From CAXWPM01 sp965206125 (lineage in GTDB: Bacteria > Acidobacteriota > Terriglobia > 20CM-2-55-15): a stretch of DNA of 64,000 nt. The stretch covers positions 1-64,000 of the forward strand of contig CBDBIN010000043.1 in assembly GCA_965206125.1 (NCBI GenBank), given 5' to 3'. Under the pieces are notes generated by a model. It had not been told where the DNA came from and ran no database searches. It worked only from the letters and a program-made list of their open reading frames with translations. How positions within the stretch are numbered: position 1 is the first letter of the stretch; each line of letters starts with the position of its first letter. Shown here piece after piece: positions 8,148-16,849 of the stretch. Both the position numbers and the translations under genes were made by a program.

Positions 8148-8555
8148 TCAGTCACACGCCAGTTCGAACGCCTTGCGGAGTGGAGCCGGCAGAGGGCGGG
8201 CCTTGAATCGGGTTCGATCGACGCAGACCAGCGTCACGTAGCCATCGGCCAGCGACTGGCCGGATTCCTCGCCGATGATTTCGAAATCGTAGCGAACCGT
8301 CTTTTCACCCTTGAACCGAACGCGGACACGAACCAGTATCGCGTCCCCTGCATGGATCGGCCTCTTGAAGTTTGCGTGAGACTCCACCCGAGGCAGCCAG
8401 ACGTTGTGCTCGTCGAGCAGCTGGCCCCTGGCTGTGCCCGAGCTGCGAAACAGCTCCTCTTCGGAGTACTCGACAAAGCGAAAGAAATGCGGAAAGTAGA
8501 CGATGCCGGCGGGATCCGCATCCGCCCAGTAGGTCTGGATTCTGGCTTCAAACAT
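8148..8555 (-). CDS. Acyl-CoA thioesterase, YbgC/4-hydroxybenzoyl-CoA thioesterase (hotdog) family
   Basis: Hotdog-fold thioesterase of about 135 residues from the internal Met (MFEARIQTYWADADPAG). The YWADADPAGIVYFPHFFRFVE segment is the family active-site region, with the catalytic Asp in the DADPAG turn. The frame is open upstream to 8651, which would overlap the P-II gene by 29 bases and add about 32 residues rich in Arg and Gly; I take 8555 because it matches the family's usual start, although no good ribosome-binding site is visible. It sits between glnK/glnB and the ANTAR gene on the same strand. Substrate unknown. Confidence 0.85.
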   Translation of the reverse strand: MFEARIQTYWADADPAGIVYFPHFFRFVEYSEEELFRSSGTARGQLLDEHNVWLPRVESHANFKRPIHAGDAILVRVRVRFKGEKTVRYDFEIIGEESGQSLADGYVTLVCVDRTRFKARPLPAPLRKAFELACD

Positions 8556-8622
8556 ATTGAGGAAACGGTCCACCCTGCGTCCCGGCGCTTCATCCGCCTC
8601 GTCGAGTGGCCCGTTCTTCAGT

Positions 8623-8964
8623 CTACCCGATCGCTTCCGCCCCACGTTCACCGGTTCGAATCCGGACGCTGTCGATCATGTCCAGAACAAAAATCTTTCC
8701 GTCTCCGATGTTTCCTGTCCGAGCGCCTTTGACGATCGCCTCTATCGTGGGCTCGACAAAGTCGTCATTGACGGCGATTTCGATTTTTACTTTCTTAAGG
8801 AGGTTGATCGTATGGATGACACCACGATAAGCCTCCGTGTATCCTTTCTGCTCTCCCGCGCCAACCGCATTGGAAACGGTCATCTTGTGAACGTCTGCGT
8901 CGAACAACGCCTGCTTCACATCGGTCAGCTTGTGCGGCTGAATCATTGCAACGATAAGTTTCAT
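8623..8964 (-). CDS. P-II family nitrogen regulatory protein
   Basis: A 113-residue P-II (GlnB/GlnK-like) trimeric sensor of ATP/ADP and 2-oxoglutarate. The core is canonical: KLIVAMIQPHKLTDVKQAL, KVKIEIAV, the B-loop TGNIGDGKIFVLD and the C-loop RIRTGERG. At T-loop position 51, where GlnB/GlnK carry the uridylylated tyrosine, the residue is His (YRGVIHTIN), so regulation by uridylylation is unlikely. The gene lies 60 bases downstream of amtB, the classical amtB-glnK pairing, suggesting it gates AmtB. The start follows GGAAGG. A GlnK-type symbol is plausible, but I leave it open because of the altered T-loop. Confidence 0.93.
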   Translation of the reverse strand: MKLIVAMIQPHKLTDVKQALFDADVHKMTVSNAVGAGEQKGYTEAYRGVIHTINLLKKVKIEIAVNDDFVEPTIEAIVKGARTGNIGDGKIFVLDMIDSVRIRTGERGAEAIG

Positions 8965-9024
8965 TTCACACCTTCCATAGGAATAAAGCCCTGATCCTCT
9001 CTTCGGATCCGAATGTCGTCAACA

Positions 9025-10347
9025 TCAGTCGGTCGTGAATATCTGGAAGCCCGAATACGCTTCCATGCCGTGCTCGCCGATATCCAGTCCTTTCAGCTCT
9101 TCCTCCGTCGTAACGCGGAGTCCCATCGCAGCCTTGATAACACTGAAGATCAGAAGAGCCGCAAGAAACGTCACGACGCCGTACGCGCCGATTCCGATCA
9201 ACTGCGTGACAATGCTGTGCTCAGCACTGAAGATGCCCACGGCCAACGTGCCCCAGATACCGCACACCAGATGCACCGAGATGGCGCCGACCGGATCGTC
9301 GATCTTCAGCTTCGTATCGATCGTTATGACTGCCACAACGACCAGAACGCCCGCAACGAGGCCCACGATCACCGCGGACAGCACCGAATCGATCGTATCC
9401 GCACTCGCCGTAATTGCCACCAGGCCGGCCAGACACCCGTTCAAGGCCATCGAGAGGTCCGGCTGCTTCTGAATGATCTGCGATGCGAAATAGGCCGCGA
9501 TAATGCCTGCGGCGGCCGCGAGAGAGGTGGTCACCAAGGTGTAGGAGACCGGTCCGGGATCCGCCGACAGGACGGATCCCCCGTTGAACCCGAACCAACC
9601 CAGCCACAGTAGGAAAACACCAATCGTTGCCAAGGGCATATTAGATCCGGGTATTGCGTGGACTACATTCCCGTAGTACTTGCCGATCCTGGGCCCCAGA
9701 ATCAGAGCACCTGCCAGGGCACCCCAGCCTCCGACAGAGTGAACCAGCGTCGAGCCTGCGAAATCATAGAAGCCCATCTGATCCAGCCAGCCTCCACCCC
9801 ATTTCCAACTGCCGATCCAGGGATAGACAAGGCCAACGAAGAAGATTGTGAACACCAGGAAACTGCGCAACTTGATCCTGCCGGCCACAGCACCGGAAAC
9901 GATCGTCGCCCCGGTGGCGGCAAACATCGCCTGGAACAGGAAATCAGTCCAGTACGTGTAGCCGCCGCTCGCATATTCAATCAAGCCCGCCGCGCCTTCT
10001 GGGGCGCTGATGCCCCAACCTGCAAATCCAAACCAGCCTCCCAGAAAAAACTCCCCGGGATACATGAGGTTGAAACCAATAATGGCGTAGGTCAAAAGAC
10101 CGATCGCCACGATCATCGTATTCTTGAACAGAATGTTCACCGTGTTCTTGGCTTGAACCAATCCGGACTCCAAGCTCGCAAAACCCAGATGCATGATGAA
10201 GACGAGGAAGGTCGCCACCATCATCCAGGTGTTGTTCGCAACGAACATCGCATCATCGGCGGTCGTCTGCGCATGGGCCGCAGAACCCATACATGCGACG
10301 ACGCCTAGTAGCAGTATCAATTTGCCAATCCAACGTTTACTGAACAT
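9025..10347 (-). CDS. amtB: Ammonium transporter AmtB
   Basis: A 440-residue Amt/Mep/Rh channel with an N-terminal signal sequence cleaved near AHAQT (residues 24-28) and eleven expected membrane segments. The twin pore histidines are H203 (STLVHSVGGWGALAGA) and H359 (GAISVHLVCGIWGT). It imports ammonium/ammonia across the inner membrane. It is preceded by GAGAAGGAGAAGC at the start codon, followed by the P-II gene, and preceded by a TorF-like outer-membrane gene in the same direction with a 93-base gap. It is likely transcribed from the promoter at 11527-11554 through the hexaloop leader. Confidence 0.96.
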   Translation of the reverse strand: MFSKRWIGKLILLLGVVACMGSAAHAQTTADDAMFVANNTWMMVATFLVFIMHLGFASLESGLVQAKNTVNILFKNTMIVAIGLLTYAIIGFNLMYPGEFFLGGWFGFAGWGISAPEGAAGLIEYASGGYTYWTDFLFQAMFAATGATIVSGAVAGRIKLRSFLVFTIFFVGLVYPWIGSWKWGGGWLDQMGFYDFAGSTLVHSVGGWGALAGALILGPRIGKYYGNVVHAIPGSNMPLATIGVFLLWLGWFGFNGGSVLSADPGPVSYTLVTTSLAAAAGIIAAYFASQIIQKQPDLSMALNGCLAGLVAITASADTIDSVLSAVIVGLVAGVLVVVAVITIDTKLKIDDPVGAISVHLVCGIWGTLAVGIFSAEHSIVTQLIGIGAYGVVTFLAALLIFSVIKAAMGLRVTTEEELKGLDIGEHGMEAYSGFQIFTTD

Positions 10348-10440
10348 GCTTCTCCTTCTCGATCCTAGTCGCCTCTTACGGGATGAATCGTTAGAACTCC
10401 AGCAGTGTGAGGCATACGGTCGCGCCGCACACAGCGTTTA

Positions 10441-11298
10441 TCAAAAACTCAAACTGAAACTGAACCCGCCCCAAAGCGTGTCCGCCAGTGTAGCCCCGGT
10501 TGGCCGACCGGGCTCTCGAGGATCTTGAAACTGACTCGCCCGGATCCCGTCGCCCAGCAGACCGCTGTATGTCGCCCACACGCCCAATGACCAGTTGTCG
10601 TTGATGGCGATCGGAAGGCTCGCCGTCACGCTTGCGTCGTGGGGCCCGGCCTCATCAATGCCGTAGTAAAACTTCGTGAAGCCACCGTTGGCGACGCCCA
10701 ACGACCCGGACAGATCCAAGCTGGGGAAGATGTTGTTGTTGAAGGCAATAGAATGACCCGCGCTGATCAGGAAATAGGTGCCGGCGGCGTCGTTGTTAAC
10801 GGTTTCGTCAACATCGATATATACGGTCACCGACGGGGCCAGTGGCACAGTTTCAAAACCGATGCTGCCATAGACCTCCGTCGTGGTCGAGAATCTTTCC
10901 GCAAAAGTGTAGAAGATCGTGCCGACTCCTACCGAGACGGCATCGAACGAGCGGTCGTACGAGAACGTGTAGTCGATCTCGGTGAAACGACCTTGCAGGC
11001 CGTCCGCGCCAGCCCCGGCACCGAGGTCACCGGGCAGCAAAAAAGTTGGTGGGGCGTTGTTCACCGCTGTCAGGTCCATGCTGGCCCACGCGTTGAAGGA
11101 AAAGCCCCCCGCGCCCAACGTCATCGAAGGCTGAAGGCTCCAATCGTTCGTCAATCTCTGCCCTCTCCACATGTATTTACTGACCACCGCAACGTCCCCC
11201 GAAGCCCAGTAAATAGACTCTTGCGCCGTAGCGGTCCCCGTTAGACAGCCGCACATCACAACGAATCCCAGGGTTCGTGTCCAAATCTTGCTTCTCAT
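10441..11298 (-). CDS. TorF-family putative outer-membrane porin
   Basis: A 285-residue secreted beta-barrel candidate: a signal peptide ending near TATAQES, alternating amphipathic strands, and a C-terminal phenylalanine (GGFSFSLSF) as expected for BAM substrates. The N-terminus of the mature protein (SGDVAVVSKYMWRGQRLTN) matches the TorF putative-porin family. It is the first gene behind the hexaloop leader and precedes amtB, so it may provide outer-membrane passage for ammonium or another small nitrogen solute; this role is inferred from context. AGGAAATCTA precedes the ATG. Confidence 0.82.
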   Translation of the reverse strand: MRSKIWTRTLGFVVMCGCLTGTATAQESIYWASGDVAVVSKYMWRGQRLTNDWSLQPSMTLGAGGFSFNAWASMDLTAVNNAPPTFLLPGDLGAGAGADGLQGRFTEIDYTFSYDRSFDAVSVGVGTIFYTFAERFSTTTEVYGSIGFETVPLAPSVTVYIDVDETVNNDAAGTYFLISAGHSIAFNNNIFPSLDLSGSLGVANGGFTKFYYGIDEAGPHDASVTASLPIAINDNWSLGVWATYSGLLGDGIRASQFQDPREPGRPTGATLADTLWGGFSFSLSF

Positions 11299-11365
11299 TA
11301 GATTTCCTCGCGCGACGAGTCATCCGCTCATCGCAGTGACTACATGACAAAAACACTCGGTAAAC

Positions 11366-11410
11366 AAAAAAACGCCCACCACGCCCGCAATTCCGGGTGT
11401 GGGTGGACGT
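11366..11410 (-). terminator. Second leader terminator (unit b)
   Basis: On the minus strand, a long GC-rich stem (about 11373-11387 against 11394-11409, with a bulge and one mismatch) closes a six-base loop GAAUUG and is followed by seven U. It lies between the ACUGAG hexaloop hairpin and the porin start. Its own loop does not have the A1/G4 pattern, unlike terminator a. Confidence 0.75.
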
Positions 11411-11420
11411 CTTCGTCGGG

Positions 11421-11440
11421 TCGAGACCTCAGTGTCTCAA
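11421..11440 (-). promoter_or_regulatory. ANTAR-type hexaloop hairpin, unit b (loop ACUGAG)
   Basis: A seven-pair stem (UUGAGAC with GUCUCGA, one G-U pair) closes the hexaloop ACUGAG, with A at position 1 and G at position 4 as in ANTAR-recognised hairpins. It sits directly after the U-tract of terminator a and before terminator b, so it looks like the first hairpin of a second antitermination unit. Confidence 0.62.
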
Positions 11441-11445
11441 GCAAT

Positions 11446-11480
11446 AAAAAAGCCCTCGGGAATGCAATTTCCCGAAGACT
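11446..11480 (-). terminator. First leader terminator whose apical hexaloop is an ANTAR site (loop AUUGCA)
   Basis: On the minus strand, AGUCUUCGGGAA pairs with UUCCCGAGGGCU (12 pairs, two G-U) around the loop AUUGCA, and six U follow. The loop has A1 and G4, so the upper stem-loop serves as the second hexaloop (P2) of an ANTAR target while the full stem is an intrinsic terminator. This overlap is the known architecture of ANTAR antitermination. Confidence 0.85.
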
Positions 11481-11497
11481 TCATCGTCCGAACAAGC

Positions 11498-11513
11498 GAT
11501 ACGCCGTTGTATC
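11498..11513 (-). promoter_or_regulatory. ANTAR-type hexaloop hairpin P1, unit a (loop AACGGC)
   Basis: On the minus strand, GAUAC pairs with GUAUC around the hexaloop AACGGC (A1, G4). It begins within about ten bases of the expected transcription start and is 17 bases upstream of the terminator stem that carries loop AUUGCA. Together they form a two-hexaloop ANTAR target ahead of the porin-amtB-glnK cluster. Confidence 0.8.
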
Positions 11514-11526
11514 TTTGTCGTTTTCT

Positions 11527-11554
11527 ATTATGCTCGTGCGCCCGGCGGTGTCAA
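11527..11554 (-). promoter_or_regulatory. Sigma-70-type promoter for the porin-amtB-P-II cluster
   Basis: Read on the minus strand, a perfect -35 box TTGACA (11549-11554) and a -10 box CATAAT (11527-11532) are separated by 16 bases. Transcription would start near 11520, just ahead of the first hexaloop hairpin at 11513. No NtrC/sigma-54 site was noticed, so nitrogen control probably acts through the leader rather than this promoter. Confidence 0.7.
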
Positions 11555-11632
11555 CCCCCTATGTGACGGTTCATTTCAGATCAGGAGTGTGAATCCGTCA
11601 AATTCCATCCGAACTCTAAATGACAGGTTCAA

Positions 11633-14056
11633 TCATTGATATCGTAGGGTGATCTGTGGATCGACCCTCACCGCGCGCAGCGCAGGTACGATGGAGGCCG
11701 CGGCTGCCACGCCGATCAACAGGGCGCATATGGCGACGAACGTCGCCGGATCGGTCGCGGACACACCGAACAACAGCCCCTCCATGAAGCGGGTCACGCC
11801 CAGAGCGACCCCCACCCCAGCAACGGTCCCGATCAGGGTCGGAATCAGCCCCTGCCTGAACACGAGCCAGGAGATATCCCGGCGACCGGCTCCGAGCGCG
11901 ATGCGCAGGCCGATCTCACGAATCCGCAGACCGAGCGAATAGCTGACGACCCCGTAAACTCCGATCGCCGCCAGTCCGAGTGCCAGCAAGCCGAAGACGG
12001 CGGCTCCCATCGCTGCCATCCTCTGCGGGAGCAGCGCCAGCCCGGCGTGCTCCTCCATCGTCCTCACACCAAATACGGGGAGGCCGGCATCCATGTTCCG
12101 TATCTCCTGACGCACGGCAGGAATGAATGCACGCGGATCACCGGTGGTCCGCACGATGAGCGTCATGTCTGGCCGGTAGACCTGCTGGAGGGTTCCATAC
12201 AGGAAGAACTGGCTGTCCTCGGTCAACGAGCGGTGTTTCACGTCCTGTGCTACCCCAACGACCTCGAGTGCGACACCATTGGCCCGGATGCGCTTGCCGA
12301 GAGGGCTTTCACCCGGCCAGAAACGCTCTGCGAATGTCCGGTTCACGATAACGACCTCCCGAGCCGCGTCGTCCCGGTCGCCCCGATTGAAATCCCTCCC
12401 GTAGACGAGTGGGATCTCCATCGTCTCGAAGTACCGGGGTCCCACGGCATCGTAGAGGGAGCTCAGCGTCTCGTCCGGTCCGAATTCGTAACCCTCGATC
12501 TCGCTGATTCCCAGGAGGCTGCCGCCGCGTTGGGAAAGCGGAGGGCGCCGCGAATAGGTGGCCGAGCCGACACCCGGTAGCCCTTCAACCCTGTCGAGCA
12601 ACTGTTGGTAGAAAGCCCTGCCCTGCCCGGGTGTATAGCCGCTCGGTTCGATGTCCATCGACAACATCAGGGTGTTGCTCGGGTTGAATCCCGCATCGAA
12701 GCTCCGGGCGCTTTCCAGGCTCCTCAGGAACAGGCCCGCCGCGATCAGTGCCACGACGGAAAACGTCACCTGCAGCGCGACCAGGCCGCTTCGCAGACGT
12801 GTGCCGGGCCGGCCGCTGGTGTTGAACGACTGATTCAGGTCGTTGGACAGGTTCGATTTCGTGCTCCGCAGCGCTGGAACGAGGCTGAAGAGGATTCCGG
12901 TGAGTATCGATACGGCAAGCGTGAACGCGAGCACGTTTCGGTCGAGGTCCATGTTGAACCCGATCGGTATGTCTACCGGGGGTATCAGTCCCGTAACGGC
13001 CCGGGAAAGCCAGACGGCCACGAGAAGACCCAGCGTGCCGGCGACGATGGAAAGCACCAGGCTCTCGGTCAGGAGTTGTCGGATGAGGCGCCAGCGGGTC
13101 GAACCCAGCGCATAGCGCAGCGCCGTTTCCCGGTACCGGAAGGCTGAACGAGCCAGCATGAGGTTGGCGACGTTCACGCATGCGACCAGCAGCACGATTC
13201 CGACGAACGTCATCAGGGCTACCAGCATCGGGAAAGCGCGGCCCTGTACGCCGAGCGGCGAATCCAGCGGTGCGAAAACACCCATCGTCAGATCCTTGTT
13301 CGTGTCCGGATACTGCCCCTCGAGTCGAAGCGCCAGTGCGTCCAGGTCTGCCCGCGCAGCCTCGACAGTCACACCGGGCTTCAGGCGGCCGACCAGGTCC
13401 ATCCACATCGCACCACGGTTCCCCATAAACCCGCTTCGCAGGTTGGCAGGGACGAACACGTCGAACGATAGCCCGACGACTGGGCCTCCGAAGCCTTCGG
13501 GGGCGACGCCGATCAGGGTGAACGGTTCCCCGTTTACCGTGATGTCGCTGCCGACGACCTCCGGATCCCCACCGAAGAACCGCTGCCAGAACCGGTAGCT
13601 GATAACAGCAACCGGCTTGGCACCCACCTCGGCTTCGGACGGGAGAAAAGTTCGCCCCAGGACCGCCTCGACTCCGAGAACGTCGAAGTAGTTTCCGGTC
13701 ACGATCGTTCCCTGGATACGTTCAGGTTCCGATCCAGTCGAAAAATTCAGGCTGATCAGCTCCCAGCCGAGCAGGTCTGCGAGCGTGTTGCTCTGGCCCC
13801 CCAAGTCTTCCAGGTTCGGATAGGAGACACCCATGCAGCAGCCGGAACTCGTCCGGTTCTGACCGCCGATCATGACCAACTCGTGCGGCTCGGCGACGGC
13901 GGGCGGTCCGGAAAGTACGATCGCGTTCAGCCAACTGAATATGGCGGTGTTGGCTCCGATCGCGAGGGAAAGGGTCAGGACGGCGACGGCGGTGAACCCG
14001 GGGTTGTTCACCATCTGGCGTACACCGTACCGGATGTCAGTCCACAATTGATCCAT
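11633..14056 (-). CDS. MacB/FtsX-type ABC permease, ADOP class (first of two)
   Basis: An 807-residue membrane protein: N-terminal RYGVRQMVNNPGFTAVAVLTLSLAIGANTAIFSW, MacB periplasmic core, FtsX-like domain of three helices (about residues 275-400), a second periplasmic core and a second FtsX domain (about 690-800) ending in VPALRAVRVDPQITLRYQ. This duplicated layout without an adjacent ATPase is the acidobacterial duplicated orphan permease (ADOP) type. It may work with an ATPase elsewhere in exporting or extracting substrates, as in MacB. GGAGG precedes the ATG. It follows a second ADOP gene in the same direction, 89 bases away; the paralogues are clearly related but diverged. Confidence 0.92.
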   Translation of the reverse strand: MDQLWTDIRYGVRQMVNNPGFTAVAVLTLSLAIGANTAIFSWLNAIVLSGPPAVAEPHELVMIGGQNRTSSGCCMGVSYPNLEDLGGQSNTLADLLGWELISLNFSTGSEPERIQGTIVTGNYFDVLGVEAVLGRTFLPSEAEVGAKPVAVISYRFWQRFFGGDPEVVGSDITVNGEPFTLIGVAPEGFGGPVVGLSFDVFVPANLRSGFMGNRGAMWMDLVGRLKPGVTVEAARADLDALALRLEGQYPDTNKDLTMGVFAPLDSPLGVQGRAFPMLVALMTFVGIVLLVACVNVANLMLARSAFRYRETALRYALGSTRWRLIRQLLTESLVLSIVAGTLGLLVAVWLSRAVTGLIPPVDIPIGFNMDLDRNVLAFTLAVSILTGILFSLVPALRSTKSNLSNDLNQSFNTSGRPGTRLRSGLVALQVTFSVVALIAAGLFLRSLESARSFDAGFNPSNTLMLSMDIEPSGYTPGQGRAFYQQLLDRVEGLPGVGSATYSRRPPLSQRGGSLLGISEIEGYEFGPDETLSSLYDAVGPRYFETMEIPLVYGRDFNRGDRDDAAREVVIVNRTFAERFWPGESPLGKRIRANGVALEVVGVAQDVKHRSLTEDSQFFLYGTLQQVYRPDMTLIVRTTGDPRAFIPAVRQEIRNMDAGLPVFGVRTMEEHAGLALLPQRMAAMGAAVFGLLALGLAAIGVYGVVSYSLGLRIREIGLRIALGAGRRDISWLVFRQGLIPTLIGTVAGVGVALGVTRFMEGLLFGVSATDPATFVAICALLIGVAAAASIVPALRAVRVDPQITLRYQ

Positions 14057-14145
14057 TGGAGGCCTCCGATGCGCTTCTTGTCGTCTCAGGAAAAACGCAC
14101 GAACGCCCGGATTCTTACAATGATTGTAAGATTTTCAGCATCCGA

Positions 14146-16575
14146 CTAGTCGTAACGGAGCGACACCATCGGGTCGACTCGAAGCGCTCGGTACGCGGGA
14201 AGCACTGTCGCCGCCGCCGACACGGCCAGCAGCAACACCGCGATAGACCCAAACGTCACCGGGTCGCTCGCCTGAATGCCGAAGAGCAGCGACGAAATGG
14301 ATTGGGCGCCCGCCAGAGCGACCCCCAGACCGACAATGAGGCCGATGCCCGTGTAGAAGATTGCCTGGAACACGACCATTTTCAGGATGCTGGCACGGTG
14401 TGCGCCCAGCGCCATCCGAACGCCGATCTCCCGCGTCCGTTCGACGACCGCATGAGAAAGGACGCCGTAGATGCCGACCGCTGCCAACATCAACGCGAGC
14501 AGGCCAAAGGTCCCCGAAACCACCGCCATCGCCCGGTTCGCGACCAGCGTCTGCATGCGAACCTGGTCGAAGGTCATGCCGCCCGAAATAGCCAGATTGG
14601 GATCCAGTGCGGCCACGGTGTCCCGAAGCGTCGACACTACCGCTCGAGGACCGGCACCAGCCGAACGCAGATGAAGCGCCGAGCCGAGAAAGAAATTCGG
14701 GCCGATCGCATGGAAGACAAAAGGCAGCGGTTCTTCTGCCAGCGCGACATAATTCGTCGTCGCAACCACTCCCACGATTTCCACCGTCACGTCGTTACCC
14801 AGATCCAGACGTTCGCCTATGGGATCCCGGTCGGACCAGAATCTTCGTGCCATCGTGTCGTTGATCACGGCGACAGAGCTGCCAGATTCGAGGTCGCGCC
14901 AGTCGATGCCCCGGCCGCGGAGGATGGGAATACCGACCGTCTCGAAATACCCCGGGCCGACGGCGTTGAAATCGATTCGGAAACCGAACTGCCCTTCCGG
15001 AGGCTCCTGACCTTCGATCCGGTACTGCCTCATGTCCCTACCACCACCGAGGGGCACGCTTCCTGCTACCGTGACGCTCGCAACCTCAGGGGCGGCCTCG
15101 AGTCGATCCAGTAGATCCTGAAAGAACGCCATCGCCTGGTCCATGGAATACCCGTTCCGCCTCAGATCGATTCCGGCGATGACCAGGTTTTCGGTTTCGA
15201 AACCGGGATCGAAGCGCCGCGCTTCACTCAAGCTGCGAAGCAGCAGCCCGGCACCCACCAGAATCACCGCGGAAACCACGACCTGGGTGATGACGAAAGC
15301 GGCACGGAGCGCGGATCGGCGCGATCTGTTGCCGGAACCGCCCGTCAGGGCCGTACGCAGATCGCTTCGCGCGGCCCGCACGGCCGGAATCAGGCCGAAT
15401 AGCGCACCCGTCATCAGACTGGCGGCTGCGGCGAAGAGCAGGACACGAACGTCCAGGCCAAGCTCGGGACTGATCCCCAGTTCGGCGGGAAACTGCGCGG
15501 CCAGACCGTCGGCAATCCAGAGCGAGAGCGCCACGCCGACAATACCTCCCAGTCCGGCGACTACAAAGCTCTCGGTCAACCATTGGCGGACCAGCCGCCA
15601 CCGGCCGGCGCCCAGCGCCTGACGTACCGCGGTCTCCCGGTTCCGGAGCGTCGCCCGAACCATGATCATGTTGGCCACGTTTGCACATGTCGCCAGGAGC
15701 AGCAGGCCGACGACGATCATGAAGAAGCCCGATACCGTGGAGATCGTCCCTCCCATCCGCTCGGGAAGGTGGGTCGCGCGAATGATCTCAAAACCCGTAC
15801 CGTCGTTCATCGGGTACTCTGCGGCTAGCTGGGCGGAAAGAACCGCGATTTCGGACTGCGCCTCCTCGATCGGGACATCCTCGGCGAGCCGTCCTGTCGC
15901 ATCGAGCCATCCCCAGCCCCTGTTACTCAGCTCGATCCCCCGTGGCCTGACCTGCTCGTACATGGCAAGGGGAGCCCAGAAGTCTGCTTGCATCGCCGGG
16001 TAGGATCCACGGAACCAGTCGGGGGCGACGCCGATGATCGTAAACGTGTGGCCATTGATGACCAGTTGGTCGCCGACGACATCCTCGGAGGCGCCGAAAT
16101 TGCGGTGCCACAGACCGTCACTGATCACAACGACCGGATGGCCTCCCGGTCGAATGTCGTCATCGGGCCCGATGTTTCGTCCGCGCACAGCGGAAATCCC
16201 CAGAAGCTCGAAGTAGTTCCCGGTCACGAGCTCACCCTGCACCTCGTCGACGTTTCCTCCCATGCGTACGCCCGCGTTCGCGTACTGGTGGGCCGCCAGC
16301 CCTTCGAGTCCAGTACCCCGATCCCGAAGATCGACGTAGTTCGGGTAGGAGAACGTGCTGAACCGCCTGCCCCTGTCGGAAAACTGGTAGACGCGCACGA
16401 GCTCGTCCGGCTCGTCTGCCGGAAGCGGCCTCATGAAGAAGCTGTTGACGAAGCTGAAGACCGCCGTGTTCGCCCCGATCCCGAGCGCCAGCGTCAGAAT
16501 CACAGTCAGGCTGAAGCCCGGTTTCCCCAAAAGGACCCGGAACGCATACCGAACATCCTGCCCAAAACTATTCAT
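14146..16575 (-). CDS. MacB/FtsX-type ABC permease, ADOP class (second of two)
   Basis: An 809-residue paralogue of the previous gene with the same layout: DVRYAFRVLLGKPGFSLTV at the N-terminus, periplasmic core, FtsX domain, second periplasmic core and a C-terminal FtsX domain ending VLPAYRALRVDPMVSLRYD. No ATPase gene is adjacent. GGAGA precedes the start. It is downstream, on the same strand, of a sensor kinase/response regulator pair with a 274-base gap, so regulation by that system is possible but not shown. Confidence 0.92.
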   Translation of the reverse strand: MNSFGQDVRYAFRVLLGKPGFSLTVILTLALGIGANTAVFSFVNSFFMRPLPADEPDELVRVYQFSDRGRRFSTFSYPNYVDLRDRGTGLEGLAAHQYANAGVRMGGNVDEVQGELVTGNYFELLGISAVRGRNIGPDDDIRPGGHPVVVISDGLWHRNFGASEDVVGDQLVINGHTFTIIGVAPDWFRGSYPAMQADFWAPLAMYEQVRPRGIELSNRGWGWLDATGRLAEDVPIEEAQSEIAVLSAQLAAEYPMNDGTGFEIIRATHLPERMGGTISTVSGFFMIVVGLLLLATCANVANMIMVRATLRNRETAVRQALGAGRWRLVRQWLTESFVVAGLGGIVGVALSLWIADGLAAQFPAELGISPELGLDVRVLLFAAAASLMTGALFGLIPAVRAARSDLRTALTGGSGNRSRRSALRAAFVITQVVVSAVILVGAGLLLRSLSEARRFDPGFETENLVIAGIDLRRNGYSMDQAMAFFQDLLDRLEAAPEVASVTVAGSVPLGGGRDMRQYRIEGQEPPEGQFGFRIDFNAVGPGYFETVGIPILRGRGIDWRDLESGSSVAVINDTMARRFWSDRDPIGERLDLGNDVTVEIVGVVATTNYVALAEEPLPFVFHAIGPNFFLGSALHLRSAGAGPRAVVSTLRDTVAALDPNLAISGGMTFDQVRMQTLVANRAMAVVSGTFGLLALMLAAVGIYGVLSHAVVERTREIGVRMALGAHRASILKMVVFQAIFYTGIGLIVGLGVALAGAQSISSLLFGIQASDPVTFGSIAVLLLAVSAAATVLPAYRALRVDPMVSLRYD

Positions 16576-16849
16576 CTGTTGTCTCCTTCAACCTGAATAC
16601 CGCGCTCCGCCTGCCGCGGTTATCACATCAATGCGGTAATGCGAGTCCCGCATAAGAATCCCCAAATCGAGGTTGGCAAATCCTGAGCCTTTCGATAGGC
16701 ACACAGAAAACACATTGTTTCAACTATTTAGGGCACCATGCGGGATGCTCATGCGAACGAACGCCGTCCGATTGTGGGATTGGCCGCGCAATTCCGGTCA
16801 GGGCCGTGGCGCGGAGAGGTCGGAACACTGTGGAAGCGGCGGGTTCAGG

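Noticed and set aside
8645..8670. tRNA-like T-loop sequence GGTTCGAATCC
   Set aside because: It lies within the P-II coding region and no acceptor stem, D arm or anticodon arm can be built around it.
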